Of a stretch of DNA of 9,147 bases, positions 1-6,382 are shown piece after piece. Positions within the stretch are counted from its first letter, which is position 1, and the number at the start of each line of letters is the position of its first letter. The notes below the pieces were generated by a model. It saw nothing but the letters and a program-made list of their open reading frames with translations, ran no database searches and had not been told where the DNA came from. Made by a program: the position numbers and the translations under genes. Source of the DNA: an uncultured Clostridia bacterium (GTDB taxonomy: Bacteria; Bacillota; Clostridia; Christensenellales; Aristaeellaceae); NCBI GenBank assembly GCA_946534455.1, contig CAMNCR010000174.1, positions 1 to 9,147 of the forward strand, given 5' to 3'.

Positions 1-1
1 C

Positions 2-439
2 GCCCGTCCCAAGCCGGCGAACGCCGCGCAGCCTGAGCCTGCCGCCGCAGCCCCCGCCGCCGCGAAAGCCCCGCAGGAAAAGCCCGAGGCGCAGCCGGAA
101 AAGGCCCGCGTCTCCTGGAAGGACGCCGTGGACGCCCGGGCCGCCGAGATGCACGCCCAGGAGACCGCTCCCGCCGCGGAGACACCAGCCGAAGCCCCCG
201 CGGCCGAAAATCCGGAGCAGGCCCGGGAGCTCGGGCTGCTGATGGAGGCCGGCATCAGCGAGGAGGTTTCCCGTCAGCTGCTGACCATTCTCTCGGAAAG
301 CAGCGGCCTCCGGCAGGCCTACAATCGCATCCGCAAGGTTTTCGGCAACAAGGACGGCAGCGAGTACTACGCCCGGGTCAAGGAAATCGCCGCCCGGGAG
401 GCCGCGCAGCAGCTGCGGGAAGCCCGGGATGCGCAGTGA
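2..439 (+). CDS. C-terminal part of an Ala/Pro/Glu-rich protein, 5' end outside window
   Basis: The reading frame is open from the left edge of the window to a TGA at 437-439, giving 145 visible residues. The first ~95 are low complexity, rich in Ala, Pro, Glu and Lys, and look like a flexible linker. The last ~65 residues change character. They contain a predicted helical segment (ELGLLMEAGISEEVSRQLL) and then an aromatic and basic stretch with YNRIRKVFG and EYYARVKEI, ending in a charged helix. This suggests a small folded C-terminal domain joined by the linker to something upstream. I do not recognise the family. A GTG at 128 has a GGAAGGA just before it and could in principle start a 103-residue protein, but the same composition continues upstream, so one longer protein is more likely. 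It ends five bases before the -35 box of the glyS promoter. Confidence 0.75.
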   Translation, partial: ARPKPANAAQPEPAAAAPAAAKAPQEKPEAQPEKARVSWKDAVDARAAEMHAQETAPAAETPAEAPAAENPEQARELGLLMEAGISEEVSRQLLTILSESSGLRQAYNRIRKVFGNKDGSEYYARVKEIAAREAAQQLREARDAQ

Positions 440-444
440 GCGCC

Positions 445-473
445 TTGACAAATCAGGCGCGGCTCTCTATGAT
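445..473 (+). promoter_or_regulatory. sigma-A-type promoter of glyS
   Basis: A perfect -35 box TTGACA (445-450) and a one-mismatch -10 box TATGAT (468-473) are separated by exactly 17 bp. Transcription should start near 480, giving a leader of about 70 nt before glyS. A GCGCC (440-444) / GGCGC (456-460) inverted repeat brackets the -35 box. The leader is too short for a T-box riboswitch and I see no T-box motif in it. Confidence 0.85.
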
Positions 474-484
474 GATACATGGTT

Positions 485-518
485 TTTCCGGCGCGGGGAG
501 GCTGTCCCCGCCCGGAAA
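485..518 (+). promoter_or_regulatory. Strong hairpin in the glyS mRNA leader
   Basis: TTTCCGG (485-491) and GCGGGGA (493-499) pair with TCCCCGC (505-511) and CCGGAAA (512-518). This makes a 14-bp stem with one bulged C (492) and a 5-nt loop. It begins only about 5 nt after the predicted transcript start. No U-run follows it, so it is not an intrinsic terminator. A 5' stability element or a site for leader regulation is plausible; the role is inferred. Confidence 0.65.
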
Positions 519-550
519 GGCTCAAACAGGAGAAATCGGGAGGAACGAAC

Positions 551-1930
551 ATGGCTGAACTGACGATGGATAAACTGGTTGCGCTCTGTAAGAACCGCGG
601 CTTTATTTTTGCCGGATCCGAGATTTACGGCGGCCTGGCCAACACATGGGATTACGGCCCCCTGGGCGTTGAATTCAAGAACAACGTCAAAAAGGCCTGG
701 TGGCAGAAGTTTGTGCAGGAAAGCAAATACAACACCGGGCTGGACTGCGCCATCCTGATGAACCGCGAGGTGTGGGTCGCCAGCGGCCACGTGGGCGGCT
801 TCAACGATCCGCTGATGGACTGCAAGGCCTGCAAGGCGCGCTTCCGCGCGGACAAGCTGATTGAGGACTTCACCGGCGGCGCGGAAACCGGCGACGGCTG
901 GACCAACGCCGAGCTGGAAAAGTATATCTCCGAGCATGACATCGTCTGCCCCGTCTGCGGCAAAAAGGATTTCACCGGCATCCGCCAGTTCAACCTCATG
1001 TTCAAAACCTTCGCCGGCGTGAACGAGGACAGCGCCAACGAAATCTACCTGCGGCCGGAAACCGCTCAGGGCATCTTCGTCAATTTCCAGAATGCCATGC
1101 GCACCACCCGCAAGAAGCTGCCGGCCGGCATCGCGCAGATCGGCAAGTCCTTCCGCAACGAAATCACCCCCGGCAACTTCATTTTCCGCGTCCGGGAGTT
1201 CGAGCAGATGGAGCTGGAGTTCTTCTGCAAGCCCGGAGAGGATCTGGAGTGGTTCAATTACTGGCGCTCCTTCTGCCGGGACTGGCTGCTCAGCCTGGGC
1301 ATCAGGGAGGAAAGCCTCCGTCTCCGGGACCATGAGCCGGAGAAGCTGGCCTTCTATTCCAAGGCCACGACGGACTTTGAGTTCCTGTTCCCCTTCGGCT
1401 GGGGCGAGCTGTGGGGCGTGGCGGACCGGACGGATTATGACCTGACCCAGCATCAGAAGCACTCCGGCAAATCCATGGAATACCTGGATCCGGTCACCAA
1501 CGAGCGCTATATTCCCTATTGCATCGAGCCCTCCCTGGGCGTGGACCGCATGGTGCTGGCCTTCCTGTGCAACGCCTATGAAGAGGAGGAGCTGGAGGGC
1601 GGCGACGTGCGCACCGTGCTGCATCTGCATCCGGCGCTGGCGCCCTACAAGGCCGCCGTGCTGCCCCTGCAGAAGAACAAGCTGGGCGCCCTGGCCAGCG
1701 ACATCCATGCCGAGCTGTGCAAGTACTTCCCCGTGGAATATGACGAAACCGGCTCCATCGGCAAGCGCTATCGCCGGCAGGATGAAATCGGCACGCCCTT
1801 CAGCATCTGCGTCGACTTCGAAACCGAGGAGACCCAGACCGTCACCATCCGCGACCGGGATACCATGCAGCAGGAGCGGGTTCCCCTGTCCGAGGTCCGC
1901 AAATACATCGAGGACCGGATGCGCTTCTGA
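551..1930 (+). CDS. glyS: Glycyl-tRNA synthetase, single-chain (alpha2) type
   Basis: Charges tRNA-Gly with glycine in the cytoplasm. The 459-residue protein is a class II synthetase of the homodimeric type, not the separate GlyQ/GlyS subunit type. Visible motifs include the N-terminal segment SEIYGGLANTWDYGPLGV (about 23-40), two Cys pairs C91/C94 and C133/C136 that probably bind zinc, motif 2 with RPETAQGIFVNFQ (168-180) and FRNEI (201-205), and motif 3 with EPSLGVDR (326-333). The anticodon-binding domain follows from about 356 (HLHPALAPYK) to the end. The ATG at 551 is chosen because GGGAGG lies about 7 bases upstream. An in-frame ATG at 479 directly abuts the promoter -10 and would have to translate through the leader hairpin, so it is rejected. 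The length is normal for the family and nothing essential is missing. It appears monocistronic, between its own promoter and the hairpin at 1954-1984. Confidence 0.97.
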   Translation: MAELTMDKLVALCKNRGFIFAGSEIYGGLANTWDYGPLGVEFKNNVKKAWWQKFVQESKYNTGLDCAILMNREVWVASGHVGGFNDPLMDCKACKARFRADKLIEDFTGGAETGDGWTNAELEKYISEHDIVCPVCGKKDFTGIRQFNLMFKTFAGVNEDSANEIYLRPETAQGIFVNFQNAMRTTRKKLPAGIAQIGKSFRNEITPGNFIFRVREFEQMELEFFCKPGEDLEWFNYWRSFCRDWLLSLGIREESLRLRDHEPEKLAFYSKATTDFEFLFPFGWGELWGVADRTDYDLTQHQKHSGKSMEYLDPVTNERYIPYCIEPSLGVDRMVLAFLCNAYEEEELEGGDVRTVLHLHPALAPYKAAVLPLQKNKLGALASDIHAELCKYFPVEYDETGSIGKRYRRQDEIGTPFSICVDFETEETQTVTIRDRDTMQQERVPLSEVRKYIEDRMRF

Positions 1931-1953
1931 TTCCGTTTTTCCTGAAGAAACCG

Positions 1954-1984
1954 CGAGGGCGGGAGGCCATGCCTCCCGCCCTCG
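1954..1984. terminator. Convergent hairpin, probable bidirectional terminator for glyS and ftsY
   Basis: CGAGGGCGGGAGGC (1954-1967) pairs perfectly with GCCTCCCGCCCTCG (1971-1984), a 14-bp stem with a 3-nt CAT loop. It lies between the stop codons of the convergent glyS and ftsY genes. The downstream U-tracts are poor: TTCCGTTCC on the plus side and GGTTTCTT on the minus side. Termination is therefore inferred mainly from stem strength and position. Confidence 0.75.
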
Positions 1985-2002
1985 TTCCGTTCCGGCTCCG
2001 TG

Positions 2003-2914
2003 TCAGAACAGCGCCTCCACAAACTCCTTCGCATTGAAGGGCTGCAGATCGTCGATGCCCTCGCCGACGCCCACGTACCACACCGGCACCTCCAGCTCCT
2101 GCCGGATGGCCAGGGCGATGCCGCCCTTCGCCGTTCCGTCCAGCTTGCTGAGGATGATGCCGCCGATTTCCGCCACCTCCTTGAAGGCGCGGGCCTGCAT
2201 GAGCCCGTTCTGCCCCGTGGTGGCATCCAGCACCAGGATGCACCGGGTATCCGCCTCGGGATACTCCCGGTCAATGACCCGGCGCATTTTGGCCAGCTCC
2301 TCCATCAGGTTCTTCTTGTTGTGCAGCCGGCCGGCGGTGTCCACGATCAGCAGGTCCGCCTGCTGCGCCTTGGCGCTCTGAATCGCGTCAAACACCACCG
2401 CCGCGGGATCCGCGCCCTCCGCGTGACGGACGATCGGCACCCGGGCCCGCTCCGCCCACACGGTCAGCTGCTCCGCGGCCGCGGCGCGGAAGGTATCTCC
2501 CGCGCAGAGCATGACCTTGCGGCCGATGGCCTGGAAGCGCAGGGCCAGCTTGCCGATGGTGGTGGTCTTGCCCACGCCGTTCACGCCCACGATCAGCATG
2601 ACCATGGGCCATTTCAGCGGAGGCCGGGGAATGTCCATCTGCTCCACCATGATCTGCTTGAGAATCTCCCGGGCCTCTCCCGCGTCCCGGACCTTGCGCT
2701 CCTGCACCCGGCTGCGCAGCTCGTCGATGATGGTGGTCGTCGCCTTCAGGCCGCAGTCCGCCATCAGCAGGATATCCTCCAGCTCCTCATAGAAATCGTC
2801 GTCGATCTTCCGGTTTTCCCGGACCATCACGTCGACCTTTTCGGTCATATTGCCCCGGGTTTTGCTCAGTCCCTCGCGCAGCCGCGCAAACAGGCCCTTT
2901 TTCTTTTCGCTCAC
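2003..2914 (-). CDS. ftsY: Signal recognition particle receptor FtsY
   Basis: FtsY is the membrane-associated GTPase that receives SRP-bound ribosomes and hands them to the Sec translocon. The 303-residue protein has the NG core: an N-domain helical bundle (about 1-95), P-loop GVNGVGKTTT (110-119), DTFRAAAAEQL (140-150), DTAGR (192-196), the guanine-specificity motif SKLD (256-259, where TKLD is usual) and GVGEGIDDLQPF (282-293) near the C terminus. There is no long acidic A domain; only a short basic N terminus (SEKKKGLFARLREGL) that could act as the membrane-binding helix, as in short Gram-positive FtsY proteins. The start is a GTG at 2914, supported by GGAGG eight bases upstream; the frame stays open further upstream but overlaps the dipeptidase gene. 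It lies 35 bp after that gene on the same strand with no terminator between, so the two are probably co-transcribed. The usual neighbours smc and ffh are not adjacent. Confidence 0.97.
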   Translation of the reverse strand: MSEKKKGLFARLREGLSKTRGNMTEKVDVMVRENRKIDDDFYEELEDILLMADCGLKATTTIIDELRSRVQERKVRDAGEAREILKQIMVEQMDIPRPPLKWPMVMLIVGVNGVGKTTTIGKLALRFQAIGRKVMLCAGDTFRAAAAEQLTVWAERARVPIVRHAEGADPAAVVFDAIQSAKAQQADLLIVDTAGRLHNKKNLMEELAKMRRVIDREYPEADTRCILVLDATTGQNGLMQARAFKEVAEIGGIILSKLDGTAKGGIALAIRQELEVPVWYVGVGEGIDDLQPFNAKEFVEALF

Positions 2915-2949
2915 TGTTCTTTCCTCCCTGCGGGGCGTGCCGCCCGCGC

Positions 2950-4413
2950 TCAGTTGTCCGCCAGATGGAAGCCGTTTTTCATCTGAACGCTGGCCTCCGC
3001 CAGAATCTTCGTCAGCGCGGAGGTCGTTTCCTCCTTCGCCATGTCGCACAGCTTCCGGTTGGCCTCCGCCGTCAGGCTGAAGTCGCCGCTCTTCGTCATC
3101 CGCTCATCGTATTCCTGCAGAATCTGCCGGCCGCGGGTGACCACCGCCGCCTGATACCGCTCCAGCAGCTGGGCGCAGGCCGCGAAATGCGGGTCTGCCA
3201 GCGCGCCGATGAGCCGGCTGGCCCAGTAGAAGTTTTCGCTCGTCGCCTCCAGGGTGACCTGGCTCAGGTAGGCCGGCATGCTGTCCACCCGCGGATACAC
3301 CGGCAGCATGGCGGAGAAGGTCGTGGAGCCGAAGCAGATCCATTCCACCCCCTGCAGCTCCCGGGGAACGCCGTTTCGAATCTGGCAGATGGAGGTCACC
3401 CCCGTCCGGTTGATGCCGATGGAGCGGTAGATGCCGCGCTTCCCCGTATCCTGCCCCGAATAGGGATTATACGGAGTTCCCTGATAGTGCGCGGACAGGA
3501 CGTACTTGATATCCTCCGCCGTCACCTTCCGGTCCGGCACGAAGCTCCAGGGAATCCGGTCGCTCTCCGGGCCGAAGTCCGCGTTCGGGCCGTCCCAGCG
3601 ATAGCTGTCCGGCGCCAGATACCGGCCCATCATCCAGGCGCGGGGCGTGTTGTAGATGTGATCCATGTCCGTCCGGGAGCCGAAGATGTCCCGGGGATTG
3701 AAGGCGCCGCCCTGATTCAGGTCCAGATGATGGTCCCGGATAAACTCCCGCAGATCCGCGGAGCACAGATGCGCCTCCTGGGCGCCGAAGGCGTCCTCCA
3801 GATCGAAGGCGTCCATGCCGAACTGATTCGGATGGATCACGACCCGGTCCTCCGGCACCCGCCGGGCCATCCAGTGATGCCCGCCGATGGTCTCCATCCA
3901 CCAGACCTCGTTCTCGTCGTTGAAGGCGATGCCGTTGGATTCATAGGTGCCGTACTGCTCCAGCAGGGAGGCCAGGCGGAGCACGCCCTCCCGCGCGCTG
4001 TGAATATACGGCAGCACCAGCACCACGATATCCTCCTCGCCGATGCCGCCCGGCACATCCTTTTCCCGGCGGCTCTTCGCCTTCCGGTAGCATACCAGCG
4101 GATCCGCCGCCAGCACCCGGGGATTGGAGGTAATGGTTTCCGTGGCGGTCATGCCGACGTTGGCCTCGTTGATGCCCGTCGCCGCCCAGATGCCGTTTTT
4201 CGGATCCACGCTGGGGCAGGCCGTATAGCGCATGGGATTGTCCGGAAGCTCGATCTCCACGTGGGAAATCACGCTCTTATACTTTCGCGGCTGCTGCCGG
4301 GGGGAAACCACCACCAGCTTCTTGACGTCAAAATGCCCGTCGTCCGTGCGGGCGATCATGGTAGACTGATCGTTGCTCGCCTTTTTCCCGACCAGAATCG
4401 TAGTGCAGGCCAT
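2950..4413 (-). CDS. C69-family dipeptidase (PepD-like)
   Basis: Predicted N-terminal-nucleophile cysteine dipeptidase of peptidase family C69, which releases amino acids from dipeptides, probably in the cytoplasm since no signal peptide is present. The 487-residue protein begins MACTTILVGKKASNDQSTMI, which matches the family N terminus (CTTILVGKKAS, then a TMIAR segment). C3 is the expected nucleophile, and family knowledge predicts that Met-Ala must be removed to expose it. Other features typical of the family are GINEANVGMTATETI (80-94), a WWMETIGGHHW segment (171-181) and a late FGSTTFSAMLPVYP region (361-374). The ATG at 4413 has AGGAGG seven bases upstream. Alternative in-frame starts further upstream (4446, 4476) overlap the promoter and would bury the nucleophile in a longer prosequence. 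It is the first gene of a probable two-gene operon with ftsY. Substrate specificity cannot be read from the sequence. Confidence 0.93.
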   Translation of the reverse strand: MACTTILVGKKASNDQSTMIARTDDGHFDVKKLVVVSPRQQPRKYKSVISHVEIELPDNPMRYTACPSVDPKNGIWAATGINEANVGMTATETITSNPRVLAADPLVCYRKAKSRREKDVPGGIGEEDIVVLVLPYIHSAREGVLRLASLLEQYGTYESNGIAFNDENEVWWMETIGGHHWMARRVPEDRVVIHPNQFGMDAFDLEDAFGAQEAHLCSADLREFIRDHHLDLNQGGAFNPRDIFGSRTDMDHIYNTPRAWMMGRYLAPDSYRWDGPNADFGPESDRIPWSFVPDRKVTAEDIKYVLSAHYQGTPYNPYSGQDTGKRGIYRSIGINRTGVTSICQIRNGVPRELQGVEWICFGSTTFSAMLPVYPRVDSMPAYLSQVTLEATSENFYWASRLIGALADPHFAACAQLLERYQAAVVTRGRQILQEYDERMTKSGDFSLTAEANRKLCDMAKEETTSALTKILAEASVQMKNGFHLADN

Positions 4414-4446
4414 CCGGATTCCTCCTGTTCTTTCTCTGTCCGGCAT

Positions 4447-4476
4447 ATTATATGCTTTTTCCCGCTTCCCCGTCAA
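4447..4476 (-). promoter_or_regulatory. Promoter for the dipeptidase-ftsY operon
   Basis: Read on the minus strand, TTGACG (4476-4471) and a perfect TATAAT (4452-4447) are separated by 18 bp. Transcription should begin near 4440, leaving a leader of about 27 nt that contains AGGAGG. It is a strong sigma-A-type promoter divergent from the argS promoter. Confidence 0.85.
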
Positions 4477-4506
4477 ATCCTCCCGGCCGGGTCTCTCCGG
4501 GACAGG

Positions 4507-4536
4507 TTGCCTTTTTCCGCCCTTCTGTGATAAGAT
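4507..4536 (+). promoter_or_regulatory. Promoter of argS (extended -10)
   Basis: TTGCCT (4507-4512) and TAAGAT (4531-4536) are separated by 18 bp. A TGA directly before the -10 box gives an extended -10 element (TGN at 4528-4530), which would compensate for the weaker -35. Transcription should start near 4543, about 38 nt before argS. Confidence 0.65.
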
Positions 4537-4580
4537 ATTGATGTATATGGATTTTGATCGAACGGAAGGATGAGCCTCAC

Positions 4581-6299
4581 ATGGATATGATGTCCCGGAT
4601 CGCCGCGCTGGCGGCGGATTGCATACACACCCTCTGGCCCGATGCGGAAGGCCTGCCGGACGCCGAAGCCCTTCGCGGCTTCCTGGCCGTGCCGCCGGAT
4701 CCCGCCCTGGGCGACTACGCTTTCCCCTGCTTCCGCCTGTCCAAACCGCTGCGCATGGCGCCGCCCAAAATCGCGGAGGCGCTCTGTGAAGCCTGGTCCC
4801 ACGGCGACGTGGCCGCGGTGAAGCCGGTCAACGGCTATATGAACTTCTTCCTCAACCGGGAAAACTTTGCCCGGGAGATGATGACCCTGCTGCAGGCGCA
4901 GGGCGAGCGCTTCGGCGCGTCCGACATGGGCGCGGGGAAGACCATCTGCCTGGACTATTCCTCCATCAACATCGCCAAGCGCTTCCACATCGGCCACCTG
5001 TCCACCACCGTGCTGGGCAACAGCCTGAAGCGGATCTTTGACTTCCTGGGCTATCGGACGGTCGGCATCAATCACCTGGGCGACTGGGGAACCCAGTTCG
5101 GCAAGATGATCTGCGCCTATCTGAAATGGGGCAGCCGGGAGCAGGTGGAGCAGGGCGGCGTCGCCGCGCTGGAGCAGCTGTATATCCGCTTCCATCAGGA
5201 GGCCGAGAAGGATCCCGCCCTGGAGGATGAGGGCCGCCTCTGGTTCAAAAAGATCGAGGAGGGGGATCCGGAGGCGCTGGAGATCTTCCACTGGTTCAAG
5301 GATCTGACATTGCGGGACGCGCAGCGCGTCTACGATCTGCTGGGCGTTTCCTTCGACAGCTATGCCGGAGAAAGCTTCTATGTGGACAAGACCGGCGCCA
5401 TCGTGGATGAGCTGCGCGAAAAGGGCCTGCTGACCCAGTCGGAGGGCGCCTGGGTCGTGGATCTTTCCGAGGACAATATGCCCCCCTGCCTGATTCTGAA
5501 AAAGGACGGCGCCACGATCTACGCCACCCGGGATCTGGCCGCGGCCAAATACCGGCAGGACACCTATCACTTCGACAAATGCCTCTATGTCGTCGCCTAT
5601 CAGCAGGATCTGCATTTCCGCCAGGTGTTCCGCGTGCTGGAAAAGATGGGATATGCCTGGGCGAAGGACTGCGTCCACGTTTCCTTCGGCATGGTTTCCT
5701 ATGAAGGGGAAGCCCTCTCCACCCGGAAGGGCATCACCGTCCATCTGGACGATCTCCTGTCCCAGGCCATCGAGAAGGCGCGGACCATCATGGAGGAGAA
5801 ATCCCCGGATCTGCCCAATCGGGACGACGTGGCCCGCCAGGTCGGCATCGGCGCGGTCATCTACTCCGATCTGAGCAACAACCGCATCAAGGATATCGAC
5901 TTCCACTGGGATCGCGCGCTGAATTTCGACGGGGAAACCGGGCCCTATGTCCAGTATACCCACGCGCGCTGCTGCTCCCTGCTGCGCAAGGCCGAGGCCC
6001 TGAGCCTGCCGGAGCCCGACTGGGCCGCCCTGACGGACGACGAGGCCCAGTCGCTCCTGCGCCTCATCAGCCGCTTCCCGGACGTGATTCAGGAGGCCGC
6101 CGCCCGGTACGAGCCCAGCCTGATCACCCGCGCCGTCACCGACATCGCCCAGGCCTACAATAAGTACTACTATGAGCATCGCATCCTGGACGGCGAGCCC
6201 GCTCAGGCCGCCGCGCGGGTCGCGCTGACGGACGCCGTGCGCGCCGTCGTCAAAACCGGCCTGTTCCTGATCGGCATCGAGGCGCCCGAACGCATGTAA
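4581..6299 (+). CDS. argS: Arginyl-tRNA synthetase
   Basis: Class I synthetase that charges tRNA-Arg with arginine in the cytoplasm. The 572-residue protein has the N-terminal ArgRS additional domain (about 1-115, ending near KPVNGYMNFFL), the HIGH motif H136-H139 in FHIGHL, and the ArgRS-specific GINHLGDWGTQFGKMI (162-177). The KMSK-equivalent loop is ALSTRKG (378-384), in which the first Lys is Ala; departures from canonical KMSKS are common in ArgRS. LNFDGETGPYVQYTHAR (447-463) leads into the C-terminal DALR anticodon-binding helices, and the protein ends in the typical GIEAPERM. The ATG at 4581 has GGAAGG/AAGGA about 10 bases upstream. ATGs at 4587 and 4590 are too far from it, and an upstream TTG at 4554 has no ribosome binding site. 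Length and motifs are complete. No clear terminator follows, so some transcripts may continue into the gene at 6383. Confidence 0.97.
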   Translation: MDMMSRIAALAADCIHTLWPDAEGLPDAEALRGFLAVPPDPALGDYAFPCFRLSKPLRMAPPKIAEALCEAWSHGDVAAVKPVNGYMNFFLNRENFAREMMTLLQAQGERFGASDMGAGKTICLDYSSINIAKRFHIGHLSTTVLGNSLKRIFDFLGYRTVGINHLGDWGTQFGKMICAYLKWGSREQVEQGGVAALEQLYIRFHQEAEKDPALEDEGRLWFKKIEEGDPEALEIFHWFKDLTLRDAQRVYDLLGVSFDSYAGESFYVDKTGAIVDELREKGLLTQSEGAWVVDLSEDNMPPCLILKKDGATIYATRDLAAAKYRQDTYHFDKCLYVVAYQQDLHFRQVFRVLEKMGYAWAKDCVHVSFGMVSYEGEALSTRKGITVHLDDLLSQAIEKARTIMEEKSPDLPNRDDVARQVGIGAVIYSDLSNNRIKDIDFHWDRALNFDGETGPYVQYTHARCCSLLRKAEALSLPEPDWAALTDDEAQSLLRLISRFPDVIQEAAARYEPSLITRAVTDIAQAYNKYYYEHRILDGEPAQAAARVALTDAVRAVVKTGLFLIGIEAPERM

Positions 6300-6308
6300 A
6301 AGAAGGAT

Positions 6309-6338
6309 TTTTCCCTCCGCATGGCGAAATGTTATAGG
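6309..6338 (+). promoter_or_regulatory. Possible weak promoter before the VanY-like gene
   Basis: A TG-extended -10-like sequence TATAGG (6333-6338, preceded by TGT at 6330-6332) lies with TTTTCC (6309-6314) 18 bp upstream. Only the -10 part is reasonable and the -35 is poor. It is the best candidate in the 83-bp gap after argS; read-through from argS is an alternative. Confidence 0.3.
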
Positions 6339-6350
6339 AATCACTGTTGA

Positions 6351-6367
6351 TTCTGTTCTGAACAGAA
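6351..6367. promoter_or_regulatory. Perfect 17-bp palindrome in the leader of the VanY-like gene
   Basis: TTCTGTTC-T-GAACAGAA is an exact inverted repeat of 8-bp arms around one central base. It lies between the candidate -10 (6333-6338) and the ribosome binding site AGGTGG (6371-6376), ending three bases before the latter. The size and symmetry suit a dimeric repressor site. As RNA it could form a 7-bp hairpin next to the ribosome binding site. The function is inferred. Confidence 0.45.
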
Positions 6368-6382
6368 GGTAGGTGGAATTTC

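Noticed and set aside
479..550. Upstream in-frame ATG that would lengthen GlyRS by 24 residues
   Set aside because: It lies at the predicted transcription start and would translate through the leader hairpin. The ATG at 551 has the ribosome binding site and begins at the family's usual N terminus.
480..550. T-box riboswitch upstream of glyS
   Set aside because: The leader is about 70 nt, with no T-box sequence and no terminator/antiterminator pair.
467..1708. Long open frame (413 codons) on the minus strand opposite glyS
   Set aside because: It is the antisense of a clear glyS gene; GC-rich third positions remove stop codons on the other strand. The translation is low-complexity Gly/Ala/Leu/His-rich and matches no family I know.
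2965..4530. Long open frame (521 codons) on the plus strand opposite the C69 dipeptidase
   Set aside because: Antisense of a well-supported gene with family motifs; the frame crosses both divergent promoters and its translation is His/Arg/Gln-rich without motifs.
4473..6344. Long open frame (623 codons) on the minus strand opposite argS
   Set aside because: Shadow of argS caused by codon bias. It runs across the argS promoter and has no coherent domain pattern.
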